Part shown: one piece after another, positions 1 to 7,550 of the stretch
Position numbering within the stretch: the stretch's first letter is position 1
Layout: the number at the start of each line of letters is the position of its first letter
Origin: Echinostoma caproni
Lineage: Eukaryota; Platyhelminthes; Trematoda; Plagiorchiida; Echinostomatidae
DNA length: 11,760 nt
Reading direction: 5' to 3'
NCBI GenBank assembly: GCA_900618425.1
Contig: UZAN01045631.1
Location: forward strand, 2,729-14,488
Translations under genes and position numbers: made by a program
The notes under the pieces: generated by a model
The model's database searches: none
What the model was told of the DNA's origin: nothing
What the model saw: only the letters and a program-made list of their open reading frames with translations

Positions 1-74
1 TGCCACATTTACCGAGTGATTTGACTCTACAAGATGCGAACACACCGCGCTTGTAATTGTCTTAATTGTTCCAG

Positions 75-265
75 TCCTCAGCCAAGCCGGGTGGTGTTCG
101 CGAATGCGATCGGATAAGCGCCTGGTCGTGTACCCAGTCCCACAGAAACAGGTGAATGAATATGCACAGGATGAGGATTCACAACCCCCGTTGTGCTCCC
201 AGAAGAAATTTGTGCAAGCACTTAATTTCCCCTGGCCCACTTCAGCCATACAAACACGTGGGTAA
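75..265 (+). CDS. candidate coding exon, unknown protein (partial)
   Basis: Frame 2 is open from position 20 to a TAA at 263-265. Its second half reads like protein rather than noise, with segments such as KRLVVYPVPQKQ and KKFVQALNFPWPTS. Two acceptor-like sites precede it, a CAG ending at 74 and another ending at 81. Two endings are possible. Splicing could occur at the CAG|GTGAAT donor after 151, which leaves phase 0 and would join in frame to the exon starting at 2456. Alternatively the frame runs to the stop at 263-265, making this the last exon of a separate gene with an AATAAA at 730-735. A weaker donor (GTAATC at 262) leaves a phase that does not fit the 2456 exon. I do not recognise the protein. 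Splice choice and reality are both unproven. Confidence 0.35.
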
Positions 266-696
266 TCACTTTAACTTTTGACACTGATTAATTTCACAAA
301 AAATAGTTCGTTAACAAATTCGCACGTTTTACGTGAAAACTTAACCTAGGAAAAGTGTTTTGATTCACTTTACGAGTGCAGACCATTGTCGCGCCACGTT
401 TGAGTCAATCATATACGGTTAGATGGCGTTCGTTTTATTGGTAGGTATCTTTTCTGCATTAGTGGGGCTTTGTGGGGCTCACTGATTCTAGTCCAAAGAC
501 ATACTTTTCGGTTATCGACAATGAGCCCTTTCTGCTGTACATCACACTAAAGAGTGTACTGAAAACATTTCATCCTCAGCGGAAAAAGCGATCATATGTT
601 GTCAGTATGACAGTCGTATTCGGAATCAAGTGCTTCATTCTACACTTGCTTCTACGATTTTCAGGCCCCTACAAACGTTGAATTTACTTTGGTTTC

Positions 697-735
697 TTTA
701 TGCTGGTTTTCTTCATATATAAAACCAGCAATAAA
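697..735. repeat. inverted repeat (hairpin) carrying an AATAAA
   Basis: TGCTGGTTTT (701-710) and AAAACCAGCA (721-730) are perfect 10-bp inverted arms around a 10-nt loop. The pairing extends by a further four A/T pairs (697-700 with 732-735) if one A is bulged. The right arm overlaps a canonical AATAAA at 730-735. This could be a poly(A) signal for the upstream candidate exon if that exon ends at the 263-265 stop, which would give a 3' UTR of roughly 480 nt. Confidence 0.6.
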
Positions 736-1051
736 CGTGACCAACGTTGGATTCAACGAATGCCTCGCCGTAGAATGAAATCTTCGTTCCAAATACGCCA
801 TCTATGTCAACTGGTTTGGTAAATGACGACTAGTAAAGCAAACCGAGTTTTTTTTCTCTTTAAGTTTATCGTCTTCAATGAAGCATGATTTGATTTGATT
901 TTTCCATATACCCTCACCGATTTTTCTGAGATTTATCGACAACTTGCAATCATTTTCATAAGAACGGTTGTGTTGACTCCAAACTATTTTGTGTAGTTTA
1001 AAGCTGACCTTGATCACTCGTGATTGAGTGTCTGGTGATGAAAAGAAAATA

Positions 1052-1082
1052 TCCTGCTTAATCGCTTAATTCCTGCTTAATC
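1052..1082. repeat. 12-bp direct repeat, spacing 19 bp
   Basis: TCCTGCTTAATC occurs at 1052-1063 and again at 1071-1082. A partial third unit, CGCTTAAT, lies between them. This is a small local duplication with no visible link to a mobile element. Confidence 0.6.
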
Positions 1083-1547
1083 TCCGTATAATGTTAGAGC
1101 TTTCCAAAATGCAGCTGTTTTTCTAGGAAACTGAGGGTTTTAGTTTTCAGGTTTTACCACCATTAAGCATGCAATGGTTTTGGTTGGACATTTGGTCGAA
1201 GCACTGGACAACCGGTCGGAATTTTGGAAGCAATATGAAGATATGTGAACAATTCAGGTAGGCTAAGGTTGCTAGGATAGTGAGTAGATGCACAAGCTTC
1301 CCTGTTTGGACATTCAGTCATATCACTCAATATGTCTGATCATTGAAACTTCTTTCTTTTTATAAAGACTGTTGTACCGTGATGTGTTTGGCACAATCTG
1401 AACTCAGGCGTGTGTGAAAATATATAATATATACAGGTCTAATCGAAACTGAAGCAACAGGTCCCTGTGAAACACTTGTGGGTTCGTATAGGCAACAGCA
1501 TTTATACTGAAGTAATTATTTTTTCCAAATAAAAATAACCACAACTT

Positions 1548-1569
1548 TATGAGTCTATAAAGACTCATA
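1548..1569. repeat. 8-bp inverted repeat
   Basis: TATGAGTC (1548-1555) and GACTCATA (1562-1569) are perfect inverted arms around a TATAAA loop. The right arm runs straight into the AT microsatellite, so the hairpin may be part of a cruciform-prone site rather than a functional element. Confidence 0.55.
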
Positions 1570-1610
1570 TATATGTGTATATATAAATATATATATATAA
1601 CATATGATAT
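1567..1610. repeat. AT-dinucleotide microsatellite
   Basis: An impure alternating AT tract, interrupted by GTG and short A-runs. It is a low-complexity repeat, expected to vary in length between individuals. It explains the tyrosine/isoleucine-rich open frame on the opposite strand, which is not a gene. Confidence 0.85.
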
Positions 1611-1680
1611 AAACCTCATCGTGGATTACACTGATCCTGAAGTCCTCAATCGGGCAGCCAAAAATGCAACCAATATGCTT

Positions 1681-1691
1681 AATTCCAAGTC
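1681..1691. repeat. left target-site duplication of truncated retrotransposon copy 1
   Basis: AATTCCAAGTC here is repeated exactly at 1951-1961, immediately outside the retrotransposon-derived block. An 11-bp perfect direct repeat abutting both ends of a 5'-truncated LINE relic is the expected footprint of target-primed reverse transcription. Confidence 0.85.
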
Positions 1692-1950
1692 TTGGGGACC
1701 TCGGGATGATGGTCACTGGTGATCAGGTACACTGAGTGATATGGCTGGATGTCGCAAACAGTGGCGCTCGTGTATCCACTCAGTAATCGCTTAACACCAT
1801 TCTATAAGAATTCTCCATTTTCCGCTTGAATTTGCTTTCAACATTCCAATCTTCTTTCTGTTTTTTTTTATCCAAATGGGACACAAAAAGACAGCAACGA
1901 AAACCGGCGTACGAAAGTGCATGGTCAATGGTTGTAAAACTGAAAACTGA
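1692..1950 (+). mobile_element. 5'-truncated non-LTR retrotransposon (RTE-like), copy 1, 3' end only
   Basis: This 259-bp block aligns with the last part of the larger copy at 5782-7550. It shares the C-terminal coding words WGPRD, TLSDMA, CRKQWRSC and an 18-nt exact match (1729-1746 with 7322-7339). After the coding end it shares a pyrimidine-rich 3' UTR, then TCCAAATGGG, AAAACCGGCG and a tail of AACTG-like units (1938-1950). The insertion starts inside the last tens of codons, so it was dead on arrival. The remaining frame carries one internal TGA (1720-1722), probably from TGG, before the natural end at TAA (1792-1794). The flanking 11-bp duplication is intact. It lies in the same orientation as the downstream exon at 2456 and may sit in that gene's intron. 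Confidence 0.9.
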
Positions 1951-1961
1951 AATTCCAAGTC
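1951..1961. repeat. right target-site duplication of truncated retrotransposon copy 1
   Basis: Exact second copy of the 11-mer at 1681-1691, directly after the AACTG-like tail. The leading AA could equally be the last bases of the tail, so the duplication is 9 to 11 bp. Confidence 0.85.
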
Positions 1962-2455
1962 AAAGTTTTCAAACTCAAACACCGGATTTTAGCTTGACCA
2001 CCTTAAACGTTCTTCCATCCGTTCTATGATTCGGAAAATTCACACTCCGAGGGCAGGGTTAGAGCATTCTCAGCCGACACTTTTTGAGGATACAAAGGAA
2101 GAAAACAGTTAGATGATGTTCCTGAGATTTGAATTCATCACCTCCAGCTTGCAGTGGTGACCTTAACCTTTTCTATTATGACAAACGTTTGACAGCGAGT
2201 TTCATCATCTTCTCACTCTATTCGATCCTATACAACCCCGGACTGAAGCTAACCGCAAGGCATTAGGGTGTATTTTCGAGCGCAACCGGGATTCCAGTAG
2301 TTGGTTTTGAATACCCCTATGATTGATTTTCAAATTCTTAATGAATGACGTGTGTATATTTCTAGGTATATGTTTTGGATTTTGTTATGATTTCCAACAG
2401 TATAGCTATGCATCATTTTTTGTCAACGTAGGAGGCCTTCTGTTCTGTTTTTCAG
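1962..2455 (+). other. non-coding stretch upstream of the terminal exon, ending in a 3' splice site
   Basis: No protein-like frame is seen until the splice region. The last 20 nt (2436-2455) form a strong pyrimidine tract ending in TTTTTCAG, a good intron 3' end. A second possible acceptor, CAACGTAG, ends at 2431 and keeps the same frame, adding eight residues to the exon if used. Confidence 0.55.
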
Positions 2456-3307
2456 CCCATGTGGTCAGATCGCAACGCTTCAACACAACCCTATTCGGAT
2501 TCACGTGACGAAAACGATAGCATGAAAGAGCTCTATAATGCAAATAATCTTAGTGTAACCAAGACCAACAATTCAGGCTGCTCCACCCTATCACGTAATG
2601 TGCCACAATCTCCTCACGTGCTTCGGGGATCCGTGGACAGATCCCGTGATGCTCCTGATCAATCTACCCCAATTCCCGAACCCAGAAGTTCAATCACAGT
2701 TCATTCCCGGTTCAAACAGTTCTGGGTTGAAAGTTTTGTTAGCGGGCGATCGAGAACAAAATCTGAAAATCAAACCACCATAGGAGCACATTTACGCGGT
2801 GAAAGTGCACGCATGCGAAGTCCTGTCACTGAATTAGATTCGGGAAGTATGCCCAGGAAGGATGTGCTTCCGCCACATGCACATACAATCACGGGAGGAT
2901 CTAGCCAAGCCGCTGCATTGCTGAGACGTTTGGCACAGTACACAAACATGTCCACACCTCCTTCGGATCAAACATCCGTCAGATCCGGTAATGACAGCTT
3001 GAAACGCACCACTCCCGGTCGACGAGGTATTTTAGGCCATGCCAGTGGTGCCTCTTCTGCTGGTGGTCGTTCCGGATCTGTGCCGATTCCTCCAGCTCAT
3101 TCTCTATTTGTTCAAGGTCATCGGCGTCACAAATCACCGCGATCCATGATTGGACGACTGGTTCCCGGCTCCAGCGGTTGGGGCAAGAGTACAGAAGACG
3201 TGTTATCTTTGGATTTGCCGGATCCCTCTAAACTACCTCGTGAAGAACCTTGTAGCAGTCTGGAATTCACCCATGCGCGTCTGAAAAATCCGAAAAAAGT
3301 GAGCTGA
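2456..3307 (+). CDS. 3'-terminal exon of an unrecognised Ser/Arg/Pro-rich protein
   Basis: This is the strongest gene signal in the window. The frame runs from the acceptor at 2455/2456 through an ATG at 2459 to TGA at 3305-3307, 282 residues from that ATG. That ATG is probably not the true start, because a strong TTTTTCAG acceptor lies just before it and the frame stays open through the junction. The protein is rich in Ser, Arg, Pro, Gly and Thr and is probably mostly disordered. Visible points are a short aromatic patch (SRFKQFWVESF, residues 83-93 from the ATG), a helix-prone AAALLRRLAQYTNM (151-164), a TPGR site at 185-188 that fits the CDK consensus, a Gly/Ser run (about 190-207), a basic HRRHKSPRS (221-229), and an acidic/proline segment before the basic C-terminus. 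I see no catalytic domain. It could be the regulatory tail of a signalling or cytoskeletal protein, but no family is recognised. Confidence 0.8.
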   Translation, partial: PMWSDRNASTQPYSDSRDENDSMKELYNANNLSVTKTNNSGCSTLSRNVPQSPHVLRGSVDRSRDAPDQSTPIPEPRSSITVHSRFKQFWVESFVSGRSRTKSENQTTIGAHLRGESARMRSPVTELDSGSMPRKDVLPPHAHTITGGSSQAAALLRRLAQYTNMSTPPSDQTSVRSGNDSLKRTTPGRRGILGHASGASSAGGRSGSVPIPPAHSLFVQGHRRHKSPRSMIGRLVPGSSGWGKSTEDVLSLDLPDPSKLPREEPCSSLEFTHARLKNPKKVS

Positions 3308-3440
3308 TTAAAAGGACCAAAAGATGTATATGCTGCAGTCCTGAGTTGTACAACTGTCGTTAAATGTGCTATAATGTATAACTTTAAGTACATTTACTGA
3401 CGTTTCCCGTGTGCAAATAAAACCACCAATGTATTCCGAT
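3308..3440 (+). other. 3' UTR and cleavage region of the terminal exon
   Basis: A short 3' UTR follows the TGA at 3305-3307. Cleavage would be expected 10-30 nt after the AATAAA at 3416-3421, that is near 3431-3451. The downstream TG-rich stretch (TGTTTT, TTTGTGTTTG at about 3468-3490) fits a downstream element. Confidence 0.6.
3416..3421 (+). terminator. poly(A) signal AATAAA
   Basis: A canonical AATAAA begins 109 nt after the last base of the stop codon of the 2456-3307 exon, on the same strand. Its spacing supports that exon being the true 3' end of a gene. Confidence 0.7.
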
Positions 3441-3451
3441 TGAAGTGGCCT

Positions 3452-4927
3452 GATCTCAAATAATCAATGTTTTACACTGATTTGTGTTTGACTAATTTTG
3501 ATTGATTTTGGATCTTGGAACTGTGGGCGTTAGAAACCGAGGTATTTCCATTTACATTCTCACTTGGAGTGTACTTGTATTACGGGTCTGAGAACCAGCC
3601 GTCATGGTAACCAACTAACACATCTGAATAGCTTTGATGCACTTCAGATGACTAGATCATCATGTCGTACAAGTTCGATTTCTCACTTTAGTGGTTTTGT
3701 TTGAGCGGTGTGAATTACCCTGTCCGTTGTGCTTTAACCGATAAGATCGGAGGTTTGAAGTTTTTCGGATTTGTATCTCTATAATGTCCTGTTTCATTCC
3801 AACTTCAAAACATTGGCATCTTGGTTACCAGGACCAAACACCTGATCTCCCTGGTAGTTGTTCACAGGACTAGATGTGGACGCAGTGACAGGTCTCCTCA
3901 ATACTGCCTTACTTTGTGGCTGAGGCAAAATGGATAGTTTTTAACCATGTGACTCACTGATGTATTTGATGAATAGATGTATCTATGTAATCATACAGGG
4001 TTACTCAACATTCACTGCCCTCGAATTTGCAATGTTATTCCCGTTATAAATGTATTCCCGTCGTTTGTGAAGAACAAGTGACTGAACTGAAGCGGGCTGA
4101 CTGTAACTGTGTCAAAACGATTTACAAGATCAACGATTGAAATACAGATCAATACTAGTAAGGTCGATAGCGAGGCCGACCAGTCACGTGACATCCGATG
4201 CGAGTGACCTACGGCATGTTTTGAGCTCTCATCACAGATGCCTATTAGTTTCTGATTTTTCAAATTGTTTTGAGTTGCCAATAGGATGATCTCATAATTA
4301 GCAAGTCGGTACTAAAGTTTGGTTAGACTCTTCTGTTTGATAGACATGGTGACCTGACTTTCAACATTCTTCACATCAAACTCTTTTTTTCACTTCGAAT
4401 AAATTTTACGACTACCAGTTACGACGCTATCTAACAATTGCCTTGTCATACTAAAGATGACTGTTACTATAAGAAAGAGATTTGGTAGCTTGCAATTGAG
4501 AGGATTTGGAATTTTTATTACACACTTTCGGTGTACTGAACAGTAGACGGATAAACGCCATAATTACGAGATCCTATTAATTAGCCATAGAAATCGGAGA
4601 CTTAACCCACAGGATTGACGAACCACTTACGACCAAGCTAGGTGAGGCGTGGTACTAAACCAAGTGACAATGAAATTGCCTACAACCAAAAGTGAATGCT
4701 GTTGCTTTTTTGGCGGGGGAGAGAGGGTTTGACCGTCGGTCCCGAGGCCCAAAGCATGCCGGTCTCAACGACTTCACCACCACCGCCAGCACAACCCAAA
4801 AGCACACGTTACTGTTTGATGCCGAGATATCTGCCCGTTGGCCTATAGACGAGGAAGTGAATGAATTGTAATTCTATAGTTCTATGCATTATCATGATCT
4901 CAGTCAACGCTTTTACATGCTTTGTAG
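3452..4927. other. about 1.5 kb with no recognisable gene
   Basis: No exon with both good splice sites and protein-like composition was found on either strand. The longest open frame, on the minus strand near 4012-4281, begins without an ATG and resembles no family I know. There are two GC-richer islands, near 4150-4215 (with a palindromic TCACGTGA at about 4184) and 4710-4800 (with a G-run and a CCACCACCGCC stretch). They could be fossil repeats. Otherwise nothing is seen. Confidence 0.5.
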
Positions 4928-4982
4928 ATTCCTCAAAAATTGAAGGCTCGCACTGGATTTGATGTTCATCGACGTAAACGAG
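4928..4982 (+). CDS. candidate 55-nt internal exon, unknown protein
   Basis: An acceptor with a pyrimidine-rich lead (CTTTTACATGCTTTGTAG, ending at 4927) is followed by 18 codons plus one base and then a strong donor, GTAAGC, at 4983. The open frame is 2 and the peptide is IPQKLKARTGFDVHRRKR, basic and protein-like. The phase would be 0 in and 1 out. There is no neighbouring exon that I can join to it: the upstream gene already appears to end at 3305-3307, and the next 800 nt hold no clear partner before the retrotransposon relic. It could be an exon of a second gene with long introns, or a chance pairing of splice sites. Family not recognised. Confidence 0.35.
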
Positions 4983-5781
4983 GTAAGCTTTTGTTGATTA
5001 ATGCAGTGCCGAACACAATTTATATTTTTAATGAACTCAAGCAAACTCTTAGGGCTTTCTCCGTGAGTATTACGATGAGAACCAAAACAAAATTTCATTT
5101 TAATATAATTATGATGATAAACTTTCATTCACTCTTGCGTTTCCTTACAAGTAGAAACATTCGCGTAGTCATAATAGCTTTGAACAGAAATTCACCAAGA
5201 AATATATATATGCATCGGGGAGTTCATCAGTAACGTTTTGGTAACCCTAAGACAAACGTCTTTTGTTCAAAAACAACAAAAAATCTAATATAATGAGGTT
5301 GGGTGCCAAGGTTCCACAATCCTACTAAGACGCATACATTTCTTCATCCTTTGAATTACCAGTTTTGTTCAATGCAACTGAACTCGTTCACAGTCGAATA
5401 GAGTCACAATCATTGTTTTGGTTAGTTTTAATTGTGATTCATTTAGGGTTTCAGGATTGAATTCTGCCAAGCGTAGCACCCTATCTAGGGATTTTATGCA
5501 TCATGAAATGTCACTTATGAATTATTATAGTAGATATTTCTTCTGAGGTTACTTCAACGCTCAAATCAGTATACGTGGACACATTTGGAAGGTGTTTAGG
5601 CAACCCACGTGCAGTTCCAGCCCACCGGAACGGACAATGTGGGTCACCTACTTCAAATTTTTTCTCGAAACACGCATAAGTCTTTTTAAGCACTGAGTTC
5701 TTTATTTGTTTTCCTCAATAGATATCACTGCTATCATCTACCGCTGGTGAGGGTCTGTTTAAAACTAGTTGCAACAACTAG
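4983..5781. other. non-coding stretch upstream of the large retrotransposon relic
   Basis: Mostly AT-rich with no confident exon. It contains a GC-richer block (about 5560-5650) that is open on both strands, and a small inverted repeat CTAGTTG/CAACTAG at about 5764-5783, next to the point where retrotransposon homology begins. Weak similarity to the linker before the RT (RW followed by an E after a small gap) may reach back to about 5725, so the true left edge of the relic is uncertain. No endonuclease domain is seen. Confidence 0.5.
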
Positions 5782-7393
5782 CAACTATCACTCTCCATCG
5801 CGACTGCGCAAATTCTGCCAGTTGATGCCAGTCCTCCATCTGAAATGGAGGTATCTCGGGAAATAAGTTATCTCAAAAGGCATAAGGCCTCTGGCCCAGA
5901 TGGGCTGTTTCCATCTGCGTTTAAGGATGAAGATTTAGCATTGGTTTCGGAGTTGACGAATCTCCTGGGCTTAGTGTGGGAGAGGGAAGAGGTTCCAGTT
6001 GAATGGTGCGAATCGGTTATCACACCGATTTACAATAAAGGTGACAAATCGTCTTGTGAAAACCACAGAGGAATTAGTTTATTCAACATTGCTTCTAAAC
6101 TTCTCGCGGGTATCATACTCCGTCGATTGTCTGCCGCACGTGAAGAGTGCACGCACGAGAACCAGGCTGGTTTTAGGCCTGGTCGAGGTTGTATCGACCA
6201 CATCTTCACTCCTCACGAAACTCTGTAGCACTGATATTCTTTTCGTAGACCCATCATCTCTATCTTCCTGGATTTTAAAGCGACTCAGTCAACCGCTCTA
6301 AACTCTGGCGCTGCCTTTCCCTGAAAGATGTACTCGAGAAGTTAATTTCAATATTACGATCGCTTTATACTCATAGCCGAAGCCGAGTCCTAGCTTACGA
6401 CACGCTTACCACGGAAAGTGGTGTTCGACAGGGTTGCCCTCTCTCTCCATTTCTATTTAACTTTGTTATAGATCTGATTATGGAAACAGCCCTATCCTTG
6501 TGCGAGGATAGTGGCATCGATTTACTCCCAGGTGGCAGGCTGTCTGATCTAGAGTACGCAGACGACATTGTGTTACTAGGTGAAGATCCAGGTAAGTTAC
6601 AAGCATTTCTGGAAAGTTTGAGTGCTAGTGTAGCCATGTTTAGTATGCGTTTTGCACCTTCAAAGTGTAAATGCCACCATATAACTGGTTTGGTTCAGCA
6701 CCCAGCTTCACTCTCACTGGGGAAGTAATAGAGCAGGTGGATAAGTTTTGTTATCTGGGCAGCTACATCTCACCCGGTGGACGCATCACGGATGAAGTGT
6801 CAGCTCGCATACAGAAGGCTCGGTTGGCATTTGCTAACTTGAGACATCTGTGGCGCCGTCGCGACATCCGGCTGTCTGTGAAGGGTCGAGTGTATGCCGC
6901 GACAGTTCGGCCAGTCCTGCTATACGGTGCAGAAACTTGGCCATTAAGAAAACAGGACAAAGATAGACTGTCGGTGTTTGAACACCGCTGTCTACGCAGC
7001 ATTGCACGAATCTGGTGCGGCAACCGGACGAGCAATGCTAAGGTTAGGCGAAAAGTTTTCTGCAACCGCGGTCGCCCACTGGAGCAAGTGGTCGACCTCC
7101 ATAGATTACGTTGTTTGGGGCATGTGTTATACATGTCACCAAATAGATTGCCACGGCGAGCGATGTTTGCCAAGGTAGGTAGTGGGTAGAAGAAAACCAA
7201 GGGTGCTTAAGCTAAGACCTGGCACGAGGGTATGAAAACCCTGACCAGGAGTCTGGGTCACATAGGTTCCGTTAGGCTTCCTGGCTGGGGACCTCGGGAT
7301 GGTCGTACCCGATAGTTAGAGACACTGAGTGATATGGCTGTGTGTCGTAAACAGTGGCGTTCGTGCGTCTTCTCAATTTCTCTGTATCATTAG
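5782..7393 (+). pseudogene. reverse transcriptase ORF, broken (LINE, RTE-like)
   Basis: RNA-dependent DNA polymerase that would copy the element's RNA at a nicked target. Motifs appear in the right order over three frames. Frame 1 (5782-6284) has KASGPDG, NHRGISL (6061-6081), QAGFRPGRG (6163-6189) and FLDF, whose Asp (6271-6273) should be the motif A metal ligand. Frame 3 (6285-6670) has GVRQGCPLSPFLF (6420-6458) and the catalytic YADD (6555-6566). Frame 2 (from 6671) has FCYLGSYIS, LLYGAETW (6917-6940) and the C-terminal RLPGWGPRD (7274-7300) and TLSDMA, ending at TAG 7391-7393. Breaks are stops at 6226, 6232, 7187, 7208 and 7313, a probable 7-nt loss at about 6283-6285 just after motif A, and a 1-nt loss near 6669-6671. 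The catalytic residues remain but the protein cannot be made. Confidence 0.9.
6589..6597 (+). promoter_or_regulatory. perfect consensus 5' splice site inside the retrotransposon
   Basis: CAG|GTAAGT (boundary 6591/6592) lies in the sense strand just after the YADD motif. It is an exact match to the metazoan donor consensus. Whether it is ever used is unknown. In the element's own ORF it is simply coding sequence. Confidence 0.4.
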
Positions 7394-7525
7394 TCCACTG
7401 AACTTTTCCATTTTCTCTTCGATCCTACTTTCAACCTTTCCTGTCTTTCTTCTAATGTTCATCCAAATGGGCAGCCGAAAGAAACCAAAACCGGCGCACG
7501 ATAGTGCATGGGTAATGGTTGTACA

Positions 7526-7550
7526 AACTGAACTGAACTGAACTGAACTG
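7526..7550 (+). repeat. (AACTG)5 3'-terminal tail of copy 2
   Basis: Five perfect tandem AACTG units close the retrotransposon. Copy 1 ends with two spaced AACTG units (1938-1942 and 1945-1949) at the equivalent place, so this is the family's 3' tail and not an unrelated microsatellite. Confidence 0.88.

Larger units (their letters stand above)
266..1691. other. non-coding stretch: candidate intron or 3' UTR plus intergenic DNA
   Basis: No convincing coding frame is seen; the short open frames here have neither splice context nor protein-like composition. The stretch holds a strong hairpin with an AATAAA (697-735), a 12-bp direct repeat (1052-1082), a small hairpin (1548-1569) and an AT microsatellite (1567-1610). 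If the exon at 75-151 joins the exon at 2456, this is all intron. Confidence 0.5.
5782..7550 (+). mobile_element. 5'-truncated, inactivated non-LTR retrotransposon (RTE/SR2-like), copy 2
   Basis: A LINE relic made of linker, RT domain, C-terminal region, short 3' UTR (7394-7525) and a 3' tail of five perfect AACTG units (7526-7550). The pyrimidine-rich 3' UTR and the short-unit tail instead of poly(A) fit RTE-like elements, but clade placement rests on recognised motifs and not on a tree. Homology begins at 5782, just after an in-frame TAG (5779-5781). The apurinic endonuclease domain expected upstream in such elements is absent, so the copy is 5'-truncated or its 5' part is decayed past recognition. 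I could not find a target-site duplication: GGCAAAGATTT, which follows the tail, has no match near the left edge. It lies on the same strand as the gene at 2456 and as copy 1. Confidence 0.88.

Noticed and set aside
3668..3680. tRNA-like B box (AGTTCGATTTC)
   Set aside because: No paired T-stem, no A box at the expected distance, and no acceptor stem could be formed.
4012..4281. 89-codon minus-strand open frame as a gene
   Set aside because: No ATG start, no recognisable domain, no flanking acceptor/donor pair that fits.
4940..5233. 97-codon plus-strand open frame as one continuous gene
   Set aside because: Only the first part, before the GTAAGC at 4983, looks protein-like. The rest is AT-rich and Ile/Asn/Phe-rich. 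It begins at TTG, not ATG. A spliced 55-nt exon is the better reading.
5701..5746. Pyrimidine tract, TAG and GTGAGG as a 25-nt exon upstream of the LINE
   Set aside because: The candidate is very short and may lie in decayed retrotransposon linker. No joining exon supports it.
6763..7200. 145-codon minus-strand open frame as a gene
   Set aside because: It lies antisense to the RT C-terminal region, whose sense frame carries clear motifs such as LLYGAETW. It is a shadow of that coding sequence.
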